NCBI RefSeq assembly: GCF_002163625.1
Contig: NZ_CP020892.1
Coordinates: 2,790,001-2,854,000 of the forward strand
DNA: 64,000 bases
Source: Pseudomonas sp. M30-35
GTDB lineage: Bacteria > Pseudomonadota > Gammaproteobacteria > Pseudomonadales > Pseudomonadaceae
Direction: 5' to 3'
Shown: positions 26,720 through 35,548 of the stretch, in pieces
Layout: each line of letters opens with the position of its first letter
Position numbering within the stretch: position 1 is the stretch's first letter
Translations under genes and position numbers: made by a program
Notes under the pieces: generated by a model
What the model saw: only the letters and a program-made list of their open reading frames with translations
Database searches by the model: none
What the model was told of the DNA's origin: nothing

Positions 26720-27649
26720 TTAAACCAGTTTTTCAAGCTCAGGCACCGCTTCGAACAGGTCAGCAACCAGACCGTAGTCTGCAACCTGGAAGATTGGCGC
26801 TTCTTCGTCCTTGTTGATAGCGACGATGACTTTCGAGTCTTTCATGCCAGCCAAGTGCTGGATCGCACCACTGATACCAACCGCGATGTACAGCTGTGGC
26901 GCAACGATTTTACCGGTCTGGCCGACCTGCATATCGTTCGGCACAAAGCCTGCGTCAACTGCAGCGCGCGAAGCACCTACAGCGGCGCCAAGCTTGTCGG
27001 CTACTGCGTACAGGTGCTTGAAGTTGTCACCGTTCTGCATACCGCGACCGCCAGAAATGACGATTTTAGCAGCGGTCAGCTCAGGACGATCAGACTTCGC
27101 CAGCTCTTCGCCGACAAATGCAGATTTACCCGATTCTGCACCGGCAGATACCGCTTCAACAGCAGCAGAGCCGCCTTCAGCAGCAACAGGGTCAAAACCA
27201 GTGGCACGCACGGTGATGACTTTGACCGCAGCAGACGACTGCACGGTTGCGATAGCGTTACCGGCGTAGATCGGACGCTTGAAAGTATCCGGGCTTTCTA
27301 CCGAGATAATTTCAGAAATCTGATCAACGTCCAGCTGCGCAGCAACGCGTGGCAGGAAGTTTTTACCGTTGGTGGTAGCCGCCGCCAGGATGTGGCTGTA
27401 GCCAGCGCCCAGTTCAGCGATCAGCGGAGCAACGTTTTCAGGCAGCTGGTGAGCAAAGGCTGCATTATCAGCAACCAGTACTTTAGCGACACCTGCAACT
27501 TTGGCAGCGGCTTCAGCCGCTGCGCCGCAGCCAGAGCCTGCAACCAATACGTGAATATCGCCACCGATGGCTTGCGCCGCGGCAACAGTGTTCAGCGTGG
27601 CAGCAGCCAGAGCAGCGTTAGTGTGTTCTGCAACAACTAAGATAGCCAT
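26720..27649 (-). CDS. etfA: Electron transfer flavoprotein alpha subunit
   Basis: A 309-residue ETF alpha chain. The N-terminal domain (MAILVVAEH to about 185) is variable; the C-terminal FAD domain has the signature [13 protein letters not shown] near 195, [30 protein letters not shown] and [11 protein letters not shown]. With EtfB it accepts electrons from acyl-CoA dehydrogenases, such as AtuD in this window, and hands them to ETF-QO. The start codon directly follows the etfB stop, with no gap, so the two are tightly coupled. Unlike P. aeruginosa, where another gene is usually placed between the esterase and etfA, here the esterase is directly convergent. Confidence 0.96.
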   Translation of the reverse strand: MAILVVAEHTNAALAAATLNTVAAAQAIGGDIHVLVAGSGCGAAAEAAAKVAGVAKVLVADNAAFAHQLPENVAPLIAELGAGYSHILAAATTNGKNFLPRVAAQLDVDQISEIISVESPDTFKRPIYAGNAIATVQSSAAVKVITVRATGFDPVAAEGGSAAVEAVSAGAESGKSAFVGEELAKSDRPELTAAKIVISGGRGMQNGDNFKHLYAVADKLGAAVGASRAAVDAGFVPNDMQVGQTGKIVAPQLYIAVGISGAIQHLAGMKDSKVIVAINKDEEAPIFQVADYGLVADLFEAVPELEKLV

Positions 27650-28399
27650 TTAGATTACCTTCGCTTCGTTCTTCAGTTTCTCGACCAATTCAGCCACCGA
27701 CTTGACCTTGATGCCAGCACTGCGAGTAGCAGGTGCTTCGACTTTCACGGTTTTGACGGTAGAAGCGGTGGAAACACCCAGTGCGTCTGGCGTGATGTTT
27801 TCCAGTGGCTTCTTCTTAGCCTTCATGATGTTCGGCAGCGACGCATAGCGAGGCTCGTTAAGGCGCAGGTCGGTGGTCACGATAGCTGGCAGATTCAGTG
27901 CAACAGTCTGCAGGCCGCCATCGATTTCACGGGTTACGTTAACCTTGTCGCCAGCAACTTCTACCTTGGAGGCGAAAGTACCTTGAGCGTAACCGGTCAG
28001 AGCACCCAGCATTTGGCCAGTCTGATTGTTATCGCTGTCGATCGCCTGCTTACCAAGGATGACCAGCTGAGGCTGCTCTTTATCGACCACTGCCTTGAGC
28101 AGCTTGGCCACAGCCAGTGAACTCAATTCTTCGCTGGATTCAACCAGGATTGCACGATCAGCACCCAGAGCCAGCGCAGTACGCAGTTGCTCTTGAGCCG
28201 TTGTCGGGCCAATAGTCACGACGACGATTTCGCTCGCCACGCCTTTTTCCTTTAGGCGTACCGCTTCTTCAACAGCGATTTCGCAGAAAGGGTTCATCGA
28301 CATCTTGACGTTCGCAAGATCAACGCCGCTGTTGTCCGCTTTAACGCGAACCTTGACGTTGTAGTCGACCACTCGTTTGACAGCTACAAGAACCTTCAT
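27650..28399 (-). CDS. etfB: Electron transfer flavoprotein beta subunit
   Basis: A 249-residue ETF beta chain that binds AMP and supplies structure to the ETF dimer. It shows the family N-terminus [48 protein letters not shown]-type helices, and the ETF beta signature [14 protein letters not shown] with [28 protein letters not shown] near 165-205. It is the first gene of etfBA and its upstream gap, shared with etf-QO on the other strand, holds a PsrA-like box. Length is normal. Confidence 0.96.
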   Translation of the reverse strand: MKVLVAVKRVVDYNVKVRVKADNSGVDLANVKMSMNPFCEIAVEEAVRLKEKGVASEIVVVTIGPTTAQEQLRTALALGADRAILVESSEELSSLAVAKLLKAVVDKEQPQLVILGKQAIDSDNNQTGQMLGALTGYAQGTFASKVEVAGDKVNVTREIDGGLQTVALNLPAIVTTDLRLNEPRYASLPNIMKAKKKPLENITPDALGVSTASTVKTVKVEAPATRSAGIKVKSVAELVEKLKNEAKVI

Positions 28400-28601
28400 G
28401 GATTCCCCGTTACTCTCTGGTGAATAGGAATGTCGCCAAGATGGACCTGGCTAGTGATGCCAATCGGTGTAAACCGACCTTCAGCCCAGACGGCGAGCGC
28501 AAAACCGCCCGTATCTTGACTGCACTACCTGGCGTGGTCAATACATTGAACCGGCCAGTCATCTTTCATGTAGTACTATTCTAACAGTCCTACAGAAAAT
28601 T

Positions 28602-28615
28602 CAAACAAACGTTTG
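28602..28615. promoter_or_regulatory. PsrA-like operator between etfB and etf-QO
   Basis: CAAACAAACGTTTG: a CAAAC half-site, 4 bases, then GTTTG, with a perfect 10-bp palindrome CAAACGTTTG inside. This fits the published PsrA form (G/C)AAAC-N2-4-GTTTG. It lies just upstream of the predicted etf-QO promoter and about 200 bases from etfB. Confidence 0.7.
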
Positions 28616-28617
28616 TA

Positions 28618-28646
28618 TTGGCCCAATCCCTTAGTGTAGATATAAT
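28618..28646 (+). promoter_or_regulatory. Predicted etf-QO promoter
   Basis: TTGGCC (28618-28623), a 17-base spacer and a perfect TATAAT (28641-28646), 76 bases before the GTG start. The PsrA-like box ends 2 bases before the -35. A weaker divergent pair (TTTGAA, 16 bases, TAGAAT) for etfB lies just on the other side of the box. Confidence 0.7.
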
Positions 28647-28722
28647 GCGTCAGCACGGCTTTGGGCGCGAGCCTGGCAACGTTAAATAAAATACATAAGA
28701 GAGCCTGAGTAGGAGATAACCT

Positions 28723-30378
28723 GTGGAACGCGAATTTATGGAGTTCGACGTCGTCATCGTCGGTGCTGGGCCTTCTGGCCTGTCCGCCGCCTGCCGACTG
28801 AAGCAAAAAGCTGCCGACGCAGGTAAAGAAATTAGCGTCTGTGTCGTCGAGAAAGGATCAGAAGTCGGCGCGCACATTCTATCCGGTGCGGTATTTGAGC
28901 CGCGCGCGCTGAACGAGCTGTTTCCTAACTGGAAAGAGCTTGAAGCCCCGCTCAACACCCCGGTAAAGCGCGACGACATCTATATGTTGAAGAGCGCTGA
29001 GAGCGCAACCAAGATCCCAGGCATGTTCGTGCCGAAGACCATGCACAACGAGGGTAACTACATTATCTCGTTGGGTAACCTCTGCCGTTGGTTGGCTCAG
29101 CAGGCTGAAAACCTGGGTGTAGAAATTTACCCAGGTTTCACCGCACAAGAAGTGCTGATCAACGAAAATAACGTAGTCACCGGTATTCTCACAGGTGATT
29201 TGGGCGTTGACCGCGAAGGCAACCCCAAAGAAGGCGTGTATACGCCGGGCATTGAACTGCGCGCCAAGTACACCCTGTTTGCCGAAGGCTGCCGTGGCCA
29301 TTTGGGCAAACAACTGATCAAGAAATTCAACCTTGACACCGAAGCGGATGCCCAGCATTACGGCATCGGCCTCAAGGAAATCTGGGATATTGACCCAGCC
29401 AAACACGAACAAGGCCTGGTTGTTCACACCGCTGGCTGGCCGCTAGACGATGAGAACATGGGTGGCTCGTTCCTCTATCACCTGGAAAACAACCAAGTGG
29501 TAGTCGGCTTGATCGTTGACCTGTCCTACAGCAACCCATTTCTGTCGCCATTCGACGAATTCCAGCGCTACAAGCACCATCCGGTGATTGCTCAGTATCT
29601 GGAAGGCGGCAAGCGCGTCAGCTACGGCGCCCGTGCTATCACCAAAGGCGGCCTGAATTCGCTACCGAAAATGGTTTTCAACGGTGGCGCACTGATCGGC
29701 TGTGATTTAGGCACCCTCAACTTCGCCAAGATCAAGGGCAGTCATACCGCCATGAAATCTGGCATGTTGGCCGCAGACGCCGTCGCTGACGCGTTGTTCG
29801 CTGGCAAAGAAGGCGGCGACGAGCTGACCGGTTACGTCGACAGCTTTAAGTCGAGCTGGCTCTATGACGAATTATTCGGCAGCCGCAATTTCGGCCCAGC
29901 CATGCACAAATACGGCGCCTTGCTCGGTGGTGCATTCAACTTTATCGACCAGAATATCTTCGGCGGTAAAATTCCGTTCACCCTGCATGACACCAAGCCA
30001 GATTACGCATGCCTCAAGCTCGCGGCTGACTCCAAGCGCATCGCTTATCCGAAGCCGGATGGCAAGCTGAGCTTTGACAAACTGTCTTCGGTTTTCCTGT
30101 CCAGCACCAACCACGAAGAAGAGCAGCCCTGCCACTTGAAACTGGCGGACGCGAGCATTCCGCTGGATAAAAACTTGCCGATGTACGATGAGCCGGCACA
30201 GCGCTACTGCCCTGCCGGGGTTTATGAAATCGTCACGCAAGAGGATGGCGAGAAGAAGTTCCAGATCAATGCGCAGAACTGTGTGCATTGTAAGACTTGC
30301 GACATTAAAGACCCTGCCCAGAACATCACCTGGGTGGCGCCTGAAGGGGCTGGCGGCCCGAATTACCCGAACATGTAA
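28723..30378 (+). CDS. Electron transfer flavoprotein-ubiquinone oxidoreductase
   Basis: A 551-residue ETF-QO (ETF dehydrogenase) that carries electrons from reduced ETF into the quinone pool at the inner membrane. The FAD Rossmann motif VVIVGAGPSGLSAACRL is near residue 10, the ubiquinone/FAD region LSGAVFEPRALNELFP near 60, and a C-terminal [4Fe-4S] cluster has Cys in YCPAGVYEI and CVHCKTCDIKDP. The start is GTG with GTAGGAGATAACCT upstream; the next ATG, five codons on, would cut the usual N-terminus. It has a strong terminator after it. It completes the path from acyl-CoA dehydrogenases to respiration. Confidence 0.96.
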   Translation: MEREFMEFDVVIVGAGPSGLSAACRLKQKAADAGKEISVCVVEKGSEVGAHILSGAVFEPRALNELFPNWKELEAPLNTPVKRDDIYMLKSAESATKIPGMFVPKTMHNEGNYIISLGNLCRWLAQQAENLGVEIYPGFTAQEVLINENNVVTGILTGDLGVDREGNPKEGVYTPGIELRAKYTLFAEGCRGHLGKQLIKKFNLDTEADAQHYGIGLKEIWDIDPAKHEQGLVVHTAGWPLDDENMGGSFLYHLENNQVVVGLIVDLSYSNPFLSPFDEFQRYKHHPVIAQYLEGGKRVSYGARAITKGGLNSLPKMVFNGGALIGCDLGTLNFAKIKGSHTAMKSGMLAADAVADALFAGKEGGDELTGYVDSFKSSWLYDELFGSRNFGPAMHKYGALLGGAFNFIDQNIFGGKIPFTLHDTKPDYACLKLAADSKRIAYPKPDGKLSFDKLSSVFLSSTNHEEEQPCHLKLADASIPLDKNLPMYDEPAQRYCPAGVYEIVTQEDGEKKFQINAQNCVHCKTCDIKDPAQNITWVAPEGAGGPNYPNM

Positions 30379-30393
30379 TTACGCCGCTAAACA

Positions 30394-30426
30394 AAATGCC
30401 CGCTGCGCAAACAGCGGGCATTTTTT
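30394..30426. terminator. Terminator after etf-QO
   Basis: A perfect 12-bp stem (AAATGCCCGCTG / CAGCGGGCATTT) with a 6-base loop, followed by T on the plus strand and A-rich on the other side, 15 bases after the etf-QO stop. Confidence 0.9.
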
Positions 30427-30555
30427 ATGCGCGATTTGAAAGTATGCAGGACGGATTGGGATCTTTTTCACCCGCTATTTTGTTGCGAGATTGAGCCTAT
30501 TTATTGCCGTATATCGGCGGACAAGCTTCGCGTTATCACGCCCAACGAGCGCTTC

Positions 30556-31125
30556 TCACTCTGGTTGCGGGGCGATGCAGAAAAACTGACCACTGCTCCA
30601 GACACCGAGCCAGTTCTGGCCGTCGATCTCACGCGGCACTGCAAGCTCAACCAGCTGATAAAACACATTGCGGTGAATCAGCGCTTCAAGGTTGGTGCGC
30701 ACCAGGATAAACGGCGCCGGTTCCTGGGTTTGCGGGTCTAGCTCGACGCGAATAGGATGCTCGGCATCAGCCACAATTTCATCATCAACGTTATTGGTGA
30801 AGCGTAATACCTGAGCCTCACCTTCGCCCTCAACCGCCAGCGTAATCGCTACAAACGGCGCAACATCGACGCGGATACCTACTTTTTCGACCGGTGTCAC
30901 CAGCACGTAGTCATCACCATCGCGGCGGATAATCGTTGAAAACAGCTTGACCATCGGCTTACGCCCAATCGGCGTGCCCATGTAGAACCAGGTGCCATCT
31001 CGGGCGATACGCATGTCGATATCACCACAGAACTCTGGATTCCAAAGGTGCACTGGAGGCAGACCTTTCTTCTCGCTTTTAGGAATCTGCGCAAGCAGGT
31101 CATTTGCCTTGCCTGAATCACTCAT
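30556..31125 (-). CDS. DUF1285 family protein
   Basis: A 189-residue cytoplasmic protein matching the DUF1285 pattern: [26 protein letters not shown] (in two blocks), [34 protein letters not shown] and a C-terminal beta-rich part. No catalytic residues are known for the family. The start was set at the ATG giving MSDSGKAND, because GGGAGATGGT sits directly upstream; the ATG 12 bases earlier overlaps that site. It and the next gene upstream run in the same direction with about 50 bases between them. Confidence 0.85.
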   Translation of the reverse strand: MSDSGKANDLLAQIPKSEKKGLPPVHLWNPEFCGDIDMRIARDGTWFYMGTPIGRKPMVKLFSTIIRRDGDDYVLVTPVEKVGIRVDVAPFVAITLAVEGEGEAQVLRFTNNVDDEIVADAEHPIRVELDPQTQEPAPFILVRTNLEALIHRNVFYQLVELAVPREIDGQNWLGVWSSGQFFCIAPQPE

Positions 31126-31179
31126 ACCATCTCCCATGTTCTCTGATCAGTATCAGCATCGAGAGCCAACACCGTACGA

Positions 31180-31791
31180 TTAATCACTCAAGCCAATCAG
31201 ACTGCGCGCATATTGCTCAAGCGGTGGGCCGATCAAGTCTTCCGGTTTTTGATCATAAAACGTCAGGAAGCCGCCGCGGCTACGAATTCGGGCAGTATCG
31301 ACCAAATAGCGAGTATTGGTCTCAATCAACATTAACTGAATAACCCCGCTATCCACACCAATACGGTCCAGCGCCTCCTGGTCTTCCCACTCGGTGCCCG
31401 TGCCGATCCGGTCATCGGCCGTGGCGAAACGTCCGTACAGCAGATAATGTGCACCTTGCCCGCGAGCCTGACTCATTGCCTGATCAAGCCCAAGCGGTGT
31501 CTGCGCCCTGCGTACCAGCGGGAAGTATTCGATAAAGCCTTTAAAAGCCTCCTCGGCGACAATATTGGCCTTAGGGTTGGCATCGCCGCGCGGTGTGAAA
31601 TAACCCTGGGCGATGTAAATAAACGAATCCGGCTGCAAGCGGCGCGAGTTCGCCCGCTGCGTGTTGCTATGATCGAGCACACCAGCATCACGCAGTTGAT
31701 ACTGGGTACCCGCCGCCATATCGCTGACGGTCATGCAGCCACTCAGCGGCAAAAGCACCAGCAAAGTGAATAATGGAAACAGCCTAGGCAT
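31180..31791 (-). CDS. DUF4823 lipoprotein
   Basis: A 203-residue lipoprotein. The signal MPRLFPLFTLLVLLPLSGC ends in a lipobox with Cys19. The mature part matches DUF4823: DSFIYIAQGYFTPRGDANPKAN in two blocks, AHYLLYGRFATADDRIG and VIQLMLIETNTRYLVDTARI, resembling a small alpha/beta domain. The ATG at 31791 is preceded by GGGAGAAGAG and begins a proper signal peptide; the longer open frame adds 41 residues with no signal. Function unknown. A DUF1285 gene lies downstream, as it does in other pseudomonads near the etf genes. Confidence 0.85.
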   Translation of the reverse strand: MPRLFPLFTLLVLLPLSGCMTVSDMAAGTQYQLRDAGVLDHSNTQRANSRRLQPDSFIYIAQGYFTPRGDANPKANIVAEEAFKGFIEYFPLVRRAQTPLGLDQAMSQARGQGAHYLLYGRFATADDRIGTGTEWEDQEALDRIGVDSGVIQLMLIETNTRYLVDTARIRSRGGFLTFYDQKPEDLIGPPLEQYARSLIGLSD

Positions 31792-31919
31792 CACTCTTCT
31801 CCCGTACCGGTGCCAAAATACCGGCGAATAAGCAGGCAATGCAGATTCCACGCCAAAGTACGGGTAGCCTGTAGACCGCTCGAAATCACGGGATCTTGGC
31901 AGGGCAAGGTGCATGGACC

Positions 31920-33110
31920 TTATCGGCCGAAGCGAAATATTTCTGCATCTGAATTGGGCCTCCCCAAATAGAGATCGGCAATAATTTGGGCCGCCACCAC
32001 GCTGTAGGTAATACCGTTGCCTCCATAGCCGAGCGCAAAATAAGCATTGGGGATTTCGTCAGTCTCGCCAATATAGGCGAGCCCATCTTTCGTCTCACCG
32101 AAGGTTCCAGCCCAAGCGTACGCGACCTCGAAAGGTATTTTAGGCATAAGCTCTGCTAATTTTTTGCTCAATGCCTCGCGCTTCTCCGGCAGGACTGCGT
32201 CACGCAGATCGCTGTTTTTGAAAGCTTCATCCTCACCACCGATGATGATCCGATTATCACTGGTGGTGCGCATATAGGTATAAGGCCGCTCTGACTCCCA
32301 GAGCAAACATTGTTCATACCAGCCCTCAAAGGTTTTAACCGGCTCGGTGATGAATGCAAACGTACTGTTGAGATCAACCACTTTTTCTTCAAGCCAGGTC
32401 TGCGCTTCATAGCCGCAAGCGAAAACCACTTTTTGCGCACGAACCTGATACCCCCTTTGTGTAAGGGCGGTTATCCCCTGCTCTGCCTGGTCTATCTTAC
32501 CGACCTGAGTACGATCAAAAATCGACGCACCGTTAGTCTGCGCACGCTGCAGTAATGCGTGGGTCAACAAAAAAGGATCGACCTGGGCTCCTTGCTTGGA
32601 ATAAAGCCCGCAAGGCGCGCTGAAGTTAAAACGATCCTCAATATCTTTTCGCCCCCAAAATTCAATGTCGAAACCAGCCTCCTTGCGCGCTTGGTACTCT
32701 TGCTCAAGTGACTCAACGTCATCTGCTGATGAGGCAAAGTAAAAACTACTCTGGCGTGAAAAACCGCAGTCCGGCAACTGCTTTGTCATCACCGCCAGTT
32801 TGTCGATGGCATCAGCGCACAGGTGATAGGCACGCTCAGCCTGCGTTTTACCGATGCGAGCAATTAAATCGCTCAGATGCATATCGATTGGCATTGCAGT
32901 AGAGGCGCTGGTGCTCCCTCGGGCAACATCTCGACGATCCAGCACGACGATTTTATGGCCTTGCTGAGCAAGGTAATCAGCCACCAAAGCACCGGTAATA
33001 CCCGCCCCGATAACGAGCACATCGCAATCCAAGCTCTGCGACAGGCTGGGATATGATCTGACCAAGCCAGACTTGATTGGCCAAAAGCAGTGCCCTGAAC
33101 GCAGATCCAT
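31920..33110 (-). CDS. FAD-dependent oxidoreductase (DAO/glycine oxidase-like)
   Basis: A 396-residue flavoprotein. An N-terminal extension of about 28 residues precedes the FAD motif CDVLVIGAGITGALVADYLAQQG near residue 30, with VVLDRRDVARGSTSAST as the following strand-turn. Later blocks include VVFACGYEAQTWL, TSDNRIIIGGEDE and the C-terminal FALGYGGNGITYSVVAAQII, all typical of DAO-family oxidases and dehydrogenases acting on amines or amino acids. AAAGGAT upstream supports the ATG. The substrate is not evident: no amino-acid catabolic partner lies next to it. It is transcribed away from the DUF4331 gene. Confidence 0.82.
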   Translation of the reverse strand: MDLRSGHCFWPIKSGLVRSYPSLSQSLDCDVLVIGAGITGALVADYLAQQGHKIVVLDRRDVARGSTSASTAMPIDMHLSDLIARIGKTQAERAYHLCADAIDKLAVMTKQLPDCGFSRQSSFYFASSADDVESLEQEYQARKEAGFDIEFWGRKDIEDRFNFSAPCGLYSKQGAQVDPFLLTHALLQRAQTNGASIFDRTQVGKIDQAEQGITALTQRGYQVRAQKVVFACGYEAQTWLEEKVVDLNSTFAFITEPVKTFEGWYEQCLLWESERPYTYMRTTSDNRIIIGGEDEAFKNSDLRDAVLPEKREALSKKLAELMPKIPFEVAYAWAGTFGETKDGLAYIGETDEIPNAYFALGYGGNGITYSVVAAQIIADLYLGRPNSDAEIFRFGR

Positions 33111-33532
33111 GTTTTATATCCTTTGGAGACTGGCTTGCAGCAATACAGCGCAATACTTAAATGACAACGAGTCTTGAGCATCGTGCGCCATCAGGCTTAA
33201 CAGGGCCTGCTTTCCCCTCATCAATTTGGGGTTGCAGGTTTTTTACACCCACTGTAAACACTCGCCCCCGCAGCCTTCCTCAAAGGCTGAAGCAACCAGT
33301 ACCAGCCTCGACTCATTTACCAAAGACGAACTGCCCACCGCCCAAAAAACGCTCATCCCGCCCGGTTGACCTCAATAAACTCGATCTATACCCTGTGCAA
33401 CTTGAGCACCTGGTCAGCTAGCGCCGTGACATCACGGACCGTGCCGTACCTGCATTACCTAACATATAGGATGATTACGCTACGGACGGAAAAGCGTAAC
33501 AGTGCTCATAAACAATCAATAGGGAGGTAGAT
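33111..33532. other. Divergent intergenic region with an internal terminator-like hairpin
   Basis: About 420 bases between the FAD oxidoreductase and the DUF4331 gene. It holds the plus-strand terminator-like hairpin at 33206-33244, a possible TTGACC at 33366-33371 without a good -10, and a 7-bp inverted repeat TTACGCT/AGCGTAA (33475-33481, 33493-33499) just before the DUF4331 gene. No coding frame across it looks real. Confidence 0.55.
33206..33244 (+). terminator. Terminator-like hairpin upstream of the DUF4331 gene
   Basis: CCTGC and CCCC pair with GGGG and GCAGG around a short internal mismatch, and six T follow (33239-33244). No plus-strand gene ends here, so it may end a small RNA or act as an attenuator for the genes downstream. 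Confidence 0.5.
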
Positions 33533-34600
33533 ATGTTTAAAGGCTTAAGGACACTCAATACCGCAGTCGCCTTGACTGCAGCCATCGTAGGCAGCAACCA
33601 AGCGTTGGCCAGCCATCACTTTGAATCCACCATCGTTCAAAAAACGCCCACGCTTAATCAGTTAGATAACTACGTTTTCCCTTCGGACCGCCCAGATCAC
33701 ACCGTATTCGTGATGGACGTAAGCGCTGTGCCGAAAGCCGGAGTTGATGGCACGTTCTCGACTAAGGGCCTGTACAACATCCACGTAGCTAATGATGACA
33801 CCTATAAAGCGGGGCATACCTTTAGCTTCCGTTTCCAAGGTGCAGATAAGTTTACTGTGTATCAATCTGACGCCCCCAATGCTGCAGTTGGGACCATCGG
33901 CACCAAGCTGGGCGAAGGCAACGTTGGCAAAGCCACCGAACTGCCAAACGGCATTAAAGTCTGGACCGGCGTTGTCAAAGATCCGTTCTACGGCAACTCC
34001 ACCAGCCTTGGCCTGCTGCGTGCGCAGCTTAACAATGGTACGCCTTACGACCCAGCCATTTGGGCACAAGCTAAGGGCAAAAGCATCTTCATTGGCCGTA
34101 AAGCCGCTGCAATCGTGCTGGATGTACCTAACTCAATGCTTGGCAAGACTGTACACGCCTTCATGACCACCGCTGTGGAAAAAGATGGCGCCTGGCAGCA
34201 GGTTCAGTACTCAGCAAACCCTTTGCTTTCGCACACGATGCTTTTCGAAAATGGCGCGCTCAAGGCAGTACTTAATAGCAGCCGTCCAGATACACAAAAG
34301 GCAATCAAACCGTTTGTATCTGCTCGCATCACGCGCGCAGTACTGCTGGCGAAATCGCAGAAAGACCCAATCAAGTACGCTGACAAAATAACCGATATGC
34401 TGGTGCCGGATGTACTCACCTACAAAGTCGGTACTGCAGCCAAGTATGCCGCGAACGAACGCAATGGCCGCTCGCTGGATGATGACGCAATGAGTGCCGT
34501 ATTGAGCATGATGCTGGGCACCCCTACTGACCAAAAAATCAGCAATCCAAAACTGCATACTGCAGCCTTTCCTTACCTGATCCCAACGACAGTTGACTAA
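33533..34600 (+). CDS. Exported DUF4331 protein
   Basis: A 355-residue exported protein. The signal peptide (LRTLNTAVALTAAIVGSNQALA) gives a mature N-terminus SHHFES, matching the SHHxD/E opening typical of DUF4331. YVFPSDRPDHTVFVMDV near residue 45, then beta-rich blocks FSFRFQGADKFTV, WTGVVKDPFYGN and the C-terminal MLVPDVLTYKVGT complete the pattern. No enzymatic role is known for the family. GGGAGG lies 6 bases before the ATG. It leads a three-gene set with a DUF4198 protein and a HupE/UreJ permease. An Asp/His-rich surface and the neighbours make metal binding a fair guess. Confidence 0.82.
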   Translation: MFKGLRTLNTAVALTAAIVGSNQALASHHFESTIVQKTPTLNQLDNYVFPSDRPDHTVFVMDVSAVPKAGVDGTFSTKGLYNIHVANDDTYKAGHTFSFRFQGADKFTVYQSDAPNAAVGTIGTKLGEGNVGKATELPNGIKVWTGVVKDPFYGNSTSLGLLRAQLNNGTPYDPAIWAQAKGKSIFIGRKAAAIVLDVPNSMLGKTVHAFMTTAVEKDGAWQQVQYSANPLLSHTMLFENGALKAVLNSSRPDTQKAIKPFVSARITRAVLLAKSQKDPIKYADKITDMLVPDVLTYKVGTAAKYAANERNGRSLDDDAMSAVLSMMLGTPTDQKISNPKLHTAAFPYLIPTTVD

Positions 34601-34618
34601 CCTGTCATAGGCTCACAT

Positions 34619-34650
34619 ACCCGCAGCAAATTAACTTCATTGCTGCGGGT
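34619..34650 (+). terminator. Intercistronic hairpin after the DUF4331 gene
   Basis: A perfect 11-bp stem (ACCCGCAGCAA / TTGCTGCGGGT) with a 10-base loop 18 bases after the DUF4331 stop. Only a weak T tract follows, so it may attenuate transcription into the DUF4198-hupE part or protect the first message. Confidence 0.55.
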
Positions 34651-34678
34651 TACTTCTCTCAGAATCAAGGATGAGGCT

Positions 34679-35542
34679 GTGTATTCGCTAATGTATCTCT
34701 TAGCAGACGATGTCGCGCATGCGCCAAATAAGCTAACCCTCCGGCTGCGTCAAGGGGTTGCAATACTGGCCATGCTAATGCTCACACCGCTAGCCATGGC
34801 CCATGAGTTCTGGTTGGTTCCTCACGACGCACAAACTGGCCTCGAGCAAAAAGTAGTGTTCGAATTGCGGGTTGGGCCAACCTGGCCAGGCGTGCAAACA
34901 CCTCGAATAGACAACCTTGTTAACTGGTTTAAGGCCAAAGACGCCCAAGGTGAATGGAAAGTAGCCGGCCGGGATCGCACACTTGCGGTCGGTAACTTCA
35001 CCACCCGTTCGCCAGGCGCGACCGTAGTTGGTATGCGTACTAACAGTGCCCACCTTGAGCTATCGGCGTCCGAATTCAATCAGTATCTGATGGAGGAAGG
35101 TCTGACCGAGGTGATGAAAACCCGCGCACGTTTTGGTTTGGGTGACGCACCAGGCCGCGAGAACTTCTCTCGTTGCGCCAAGAGCATCATCCTCGTCGAC
35201 GGCCAGAGCCAGGGGTATGACAATCAAATCGGCTTGCCGCTGGAGCTTATCCCGCAGACAGATCCATTGGCACTTCGCACCGATGAGCCATTTGTCGTGC
35301 AACTTCTTTTTCTTGGCAAGCCGCTACCGAACACGTTGATCAAGGCACAGCTTAAAGCCGAGCCACCGATTGAGCTAAGCGCAACCTCGGATGCTGCTGG
35401 TCGCGTCATGTTCACGCTTCCCCAAGACGGTTTATGGCTATTCAACGCCGTACACATGGAACCTAGCACTGAAGACGATAGCGACTGGGAAAGCCTCTGG
35501 GCGTCCCTGACAGTCCAGCTATCAGAAAAATCCAAAGAGTAA
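34679..35542 (+). CDS. Periplasmic DUF4198 protein
   Basis: A 287-residue exported protein: basic and polar N-region, hydrophobic helix GVAILAMLMLTPLAMA, probably cut so that the mature chain begins HEFWLVPHD. A free N-terminal His with further His residues is a common metal-site arrangement in this family, which is linked to nickel or cobalt uptake. A beta-sandwich-like region follows (FELRVGPTWPG) and a late SATSDAAGRVMFTLPQDGLWLF block. GTG 34679 was chosen because AAGGA lies 7 bases upstream; ATG 34691 is the alternative and leaves the signal intact. It ends 6 bases before the HupE gene. Confidence 0.75.
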   Translation: MYSLMYLLADDVAHAPNKLTLRLRQGVAILAMLMLTPLAMAHEFWLVPHDAQTGLEQKVVFELRVGPTWPGVQTPRIDNLVNWFKAKDAQGEWKVAGRDRTLAVGNFTTRSPGATVVGMRTNSAHLELSASEFNQYLMEEGLTEVMKTRARFGLGDAPGRENFSRCAKSIILVDGQSQGYDNQIGLPLELIPQTDPLALRTDEPFVVQLLFLGKPLPNTLIKAQLKAEPPIELSATSDAAGRVMFTLPQDGLWLFNAVHMEPSTEDDSDWESLWASLTVQLSEKSKE

Positions 35543-35548
35543 TCACCA

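Noticed and set aside
26624..27640. Plus-strand open frame of 338 codons opposite etfA
   Set aside because: Antisense to etfA, rich in Arg/Asn/Cys with no fold pattern, and begins inside the esterase/terminator region.
33161..33421. Possible 86-residue gene before the DUF4331 gene
   Set aside because: Proline/serine-rich composition without a fold, crosses the terminator-like hairpin and has no ribosome site.
33111..33532. Cobalamin or nickel riboswitch upstream of the HupE-type operon
   Set aside because: Looked for the conserved B12-box and NiCo four-way junction guanines; none seen.
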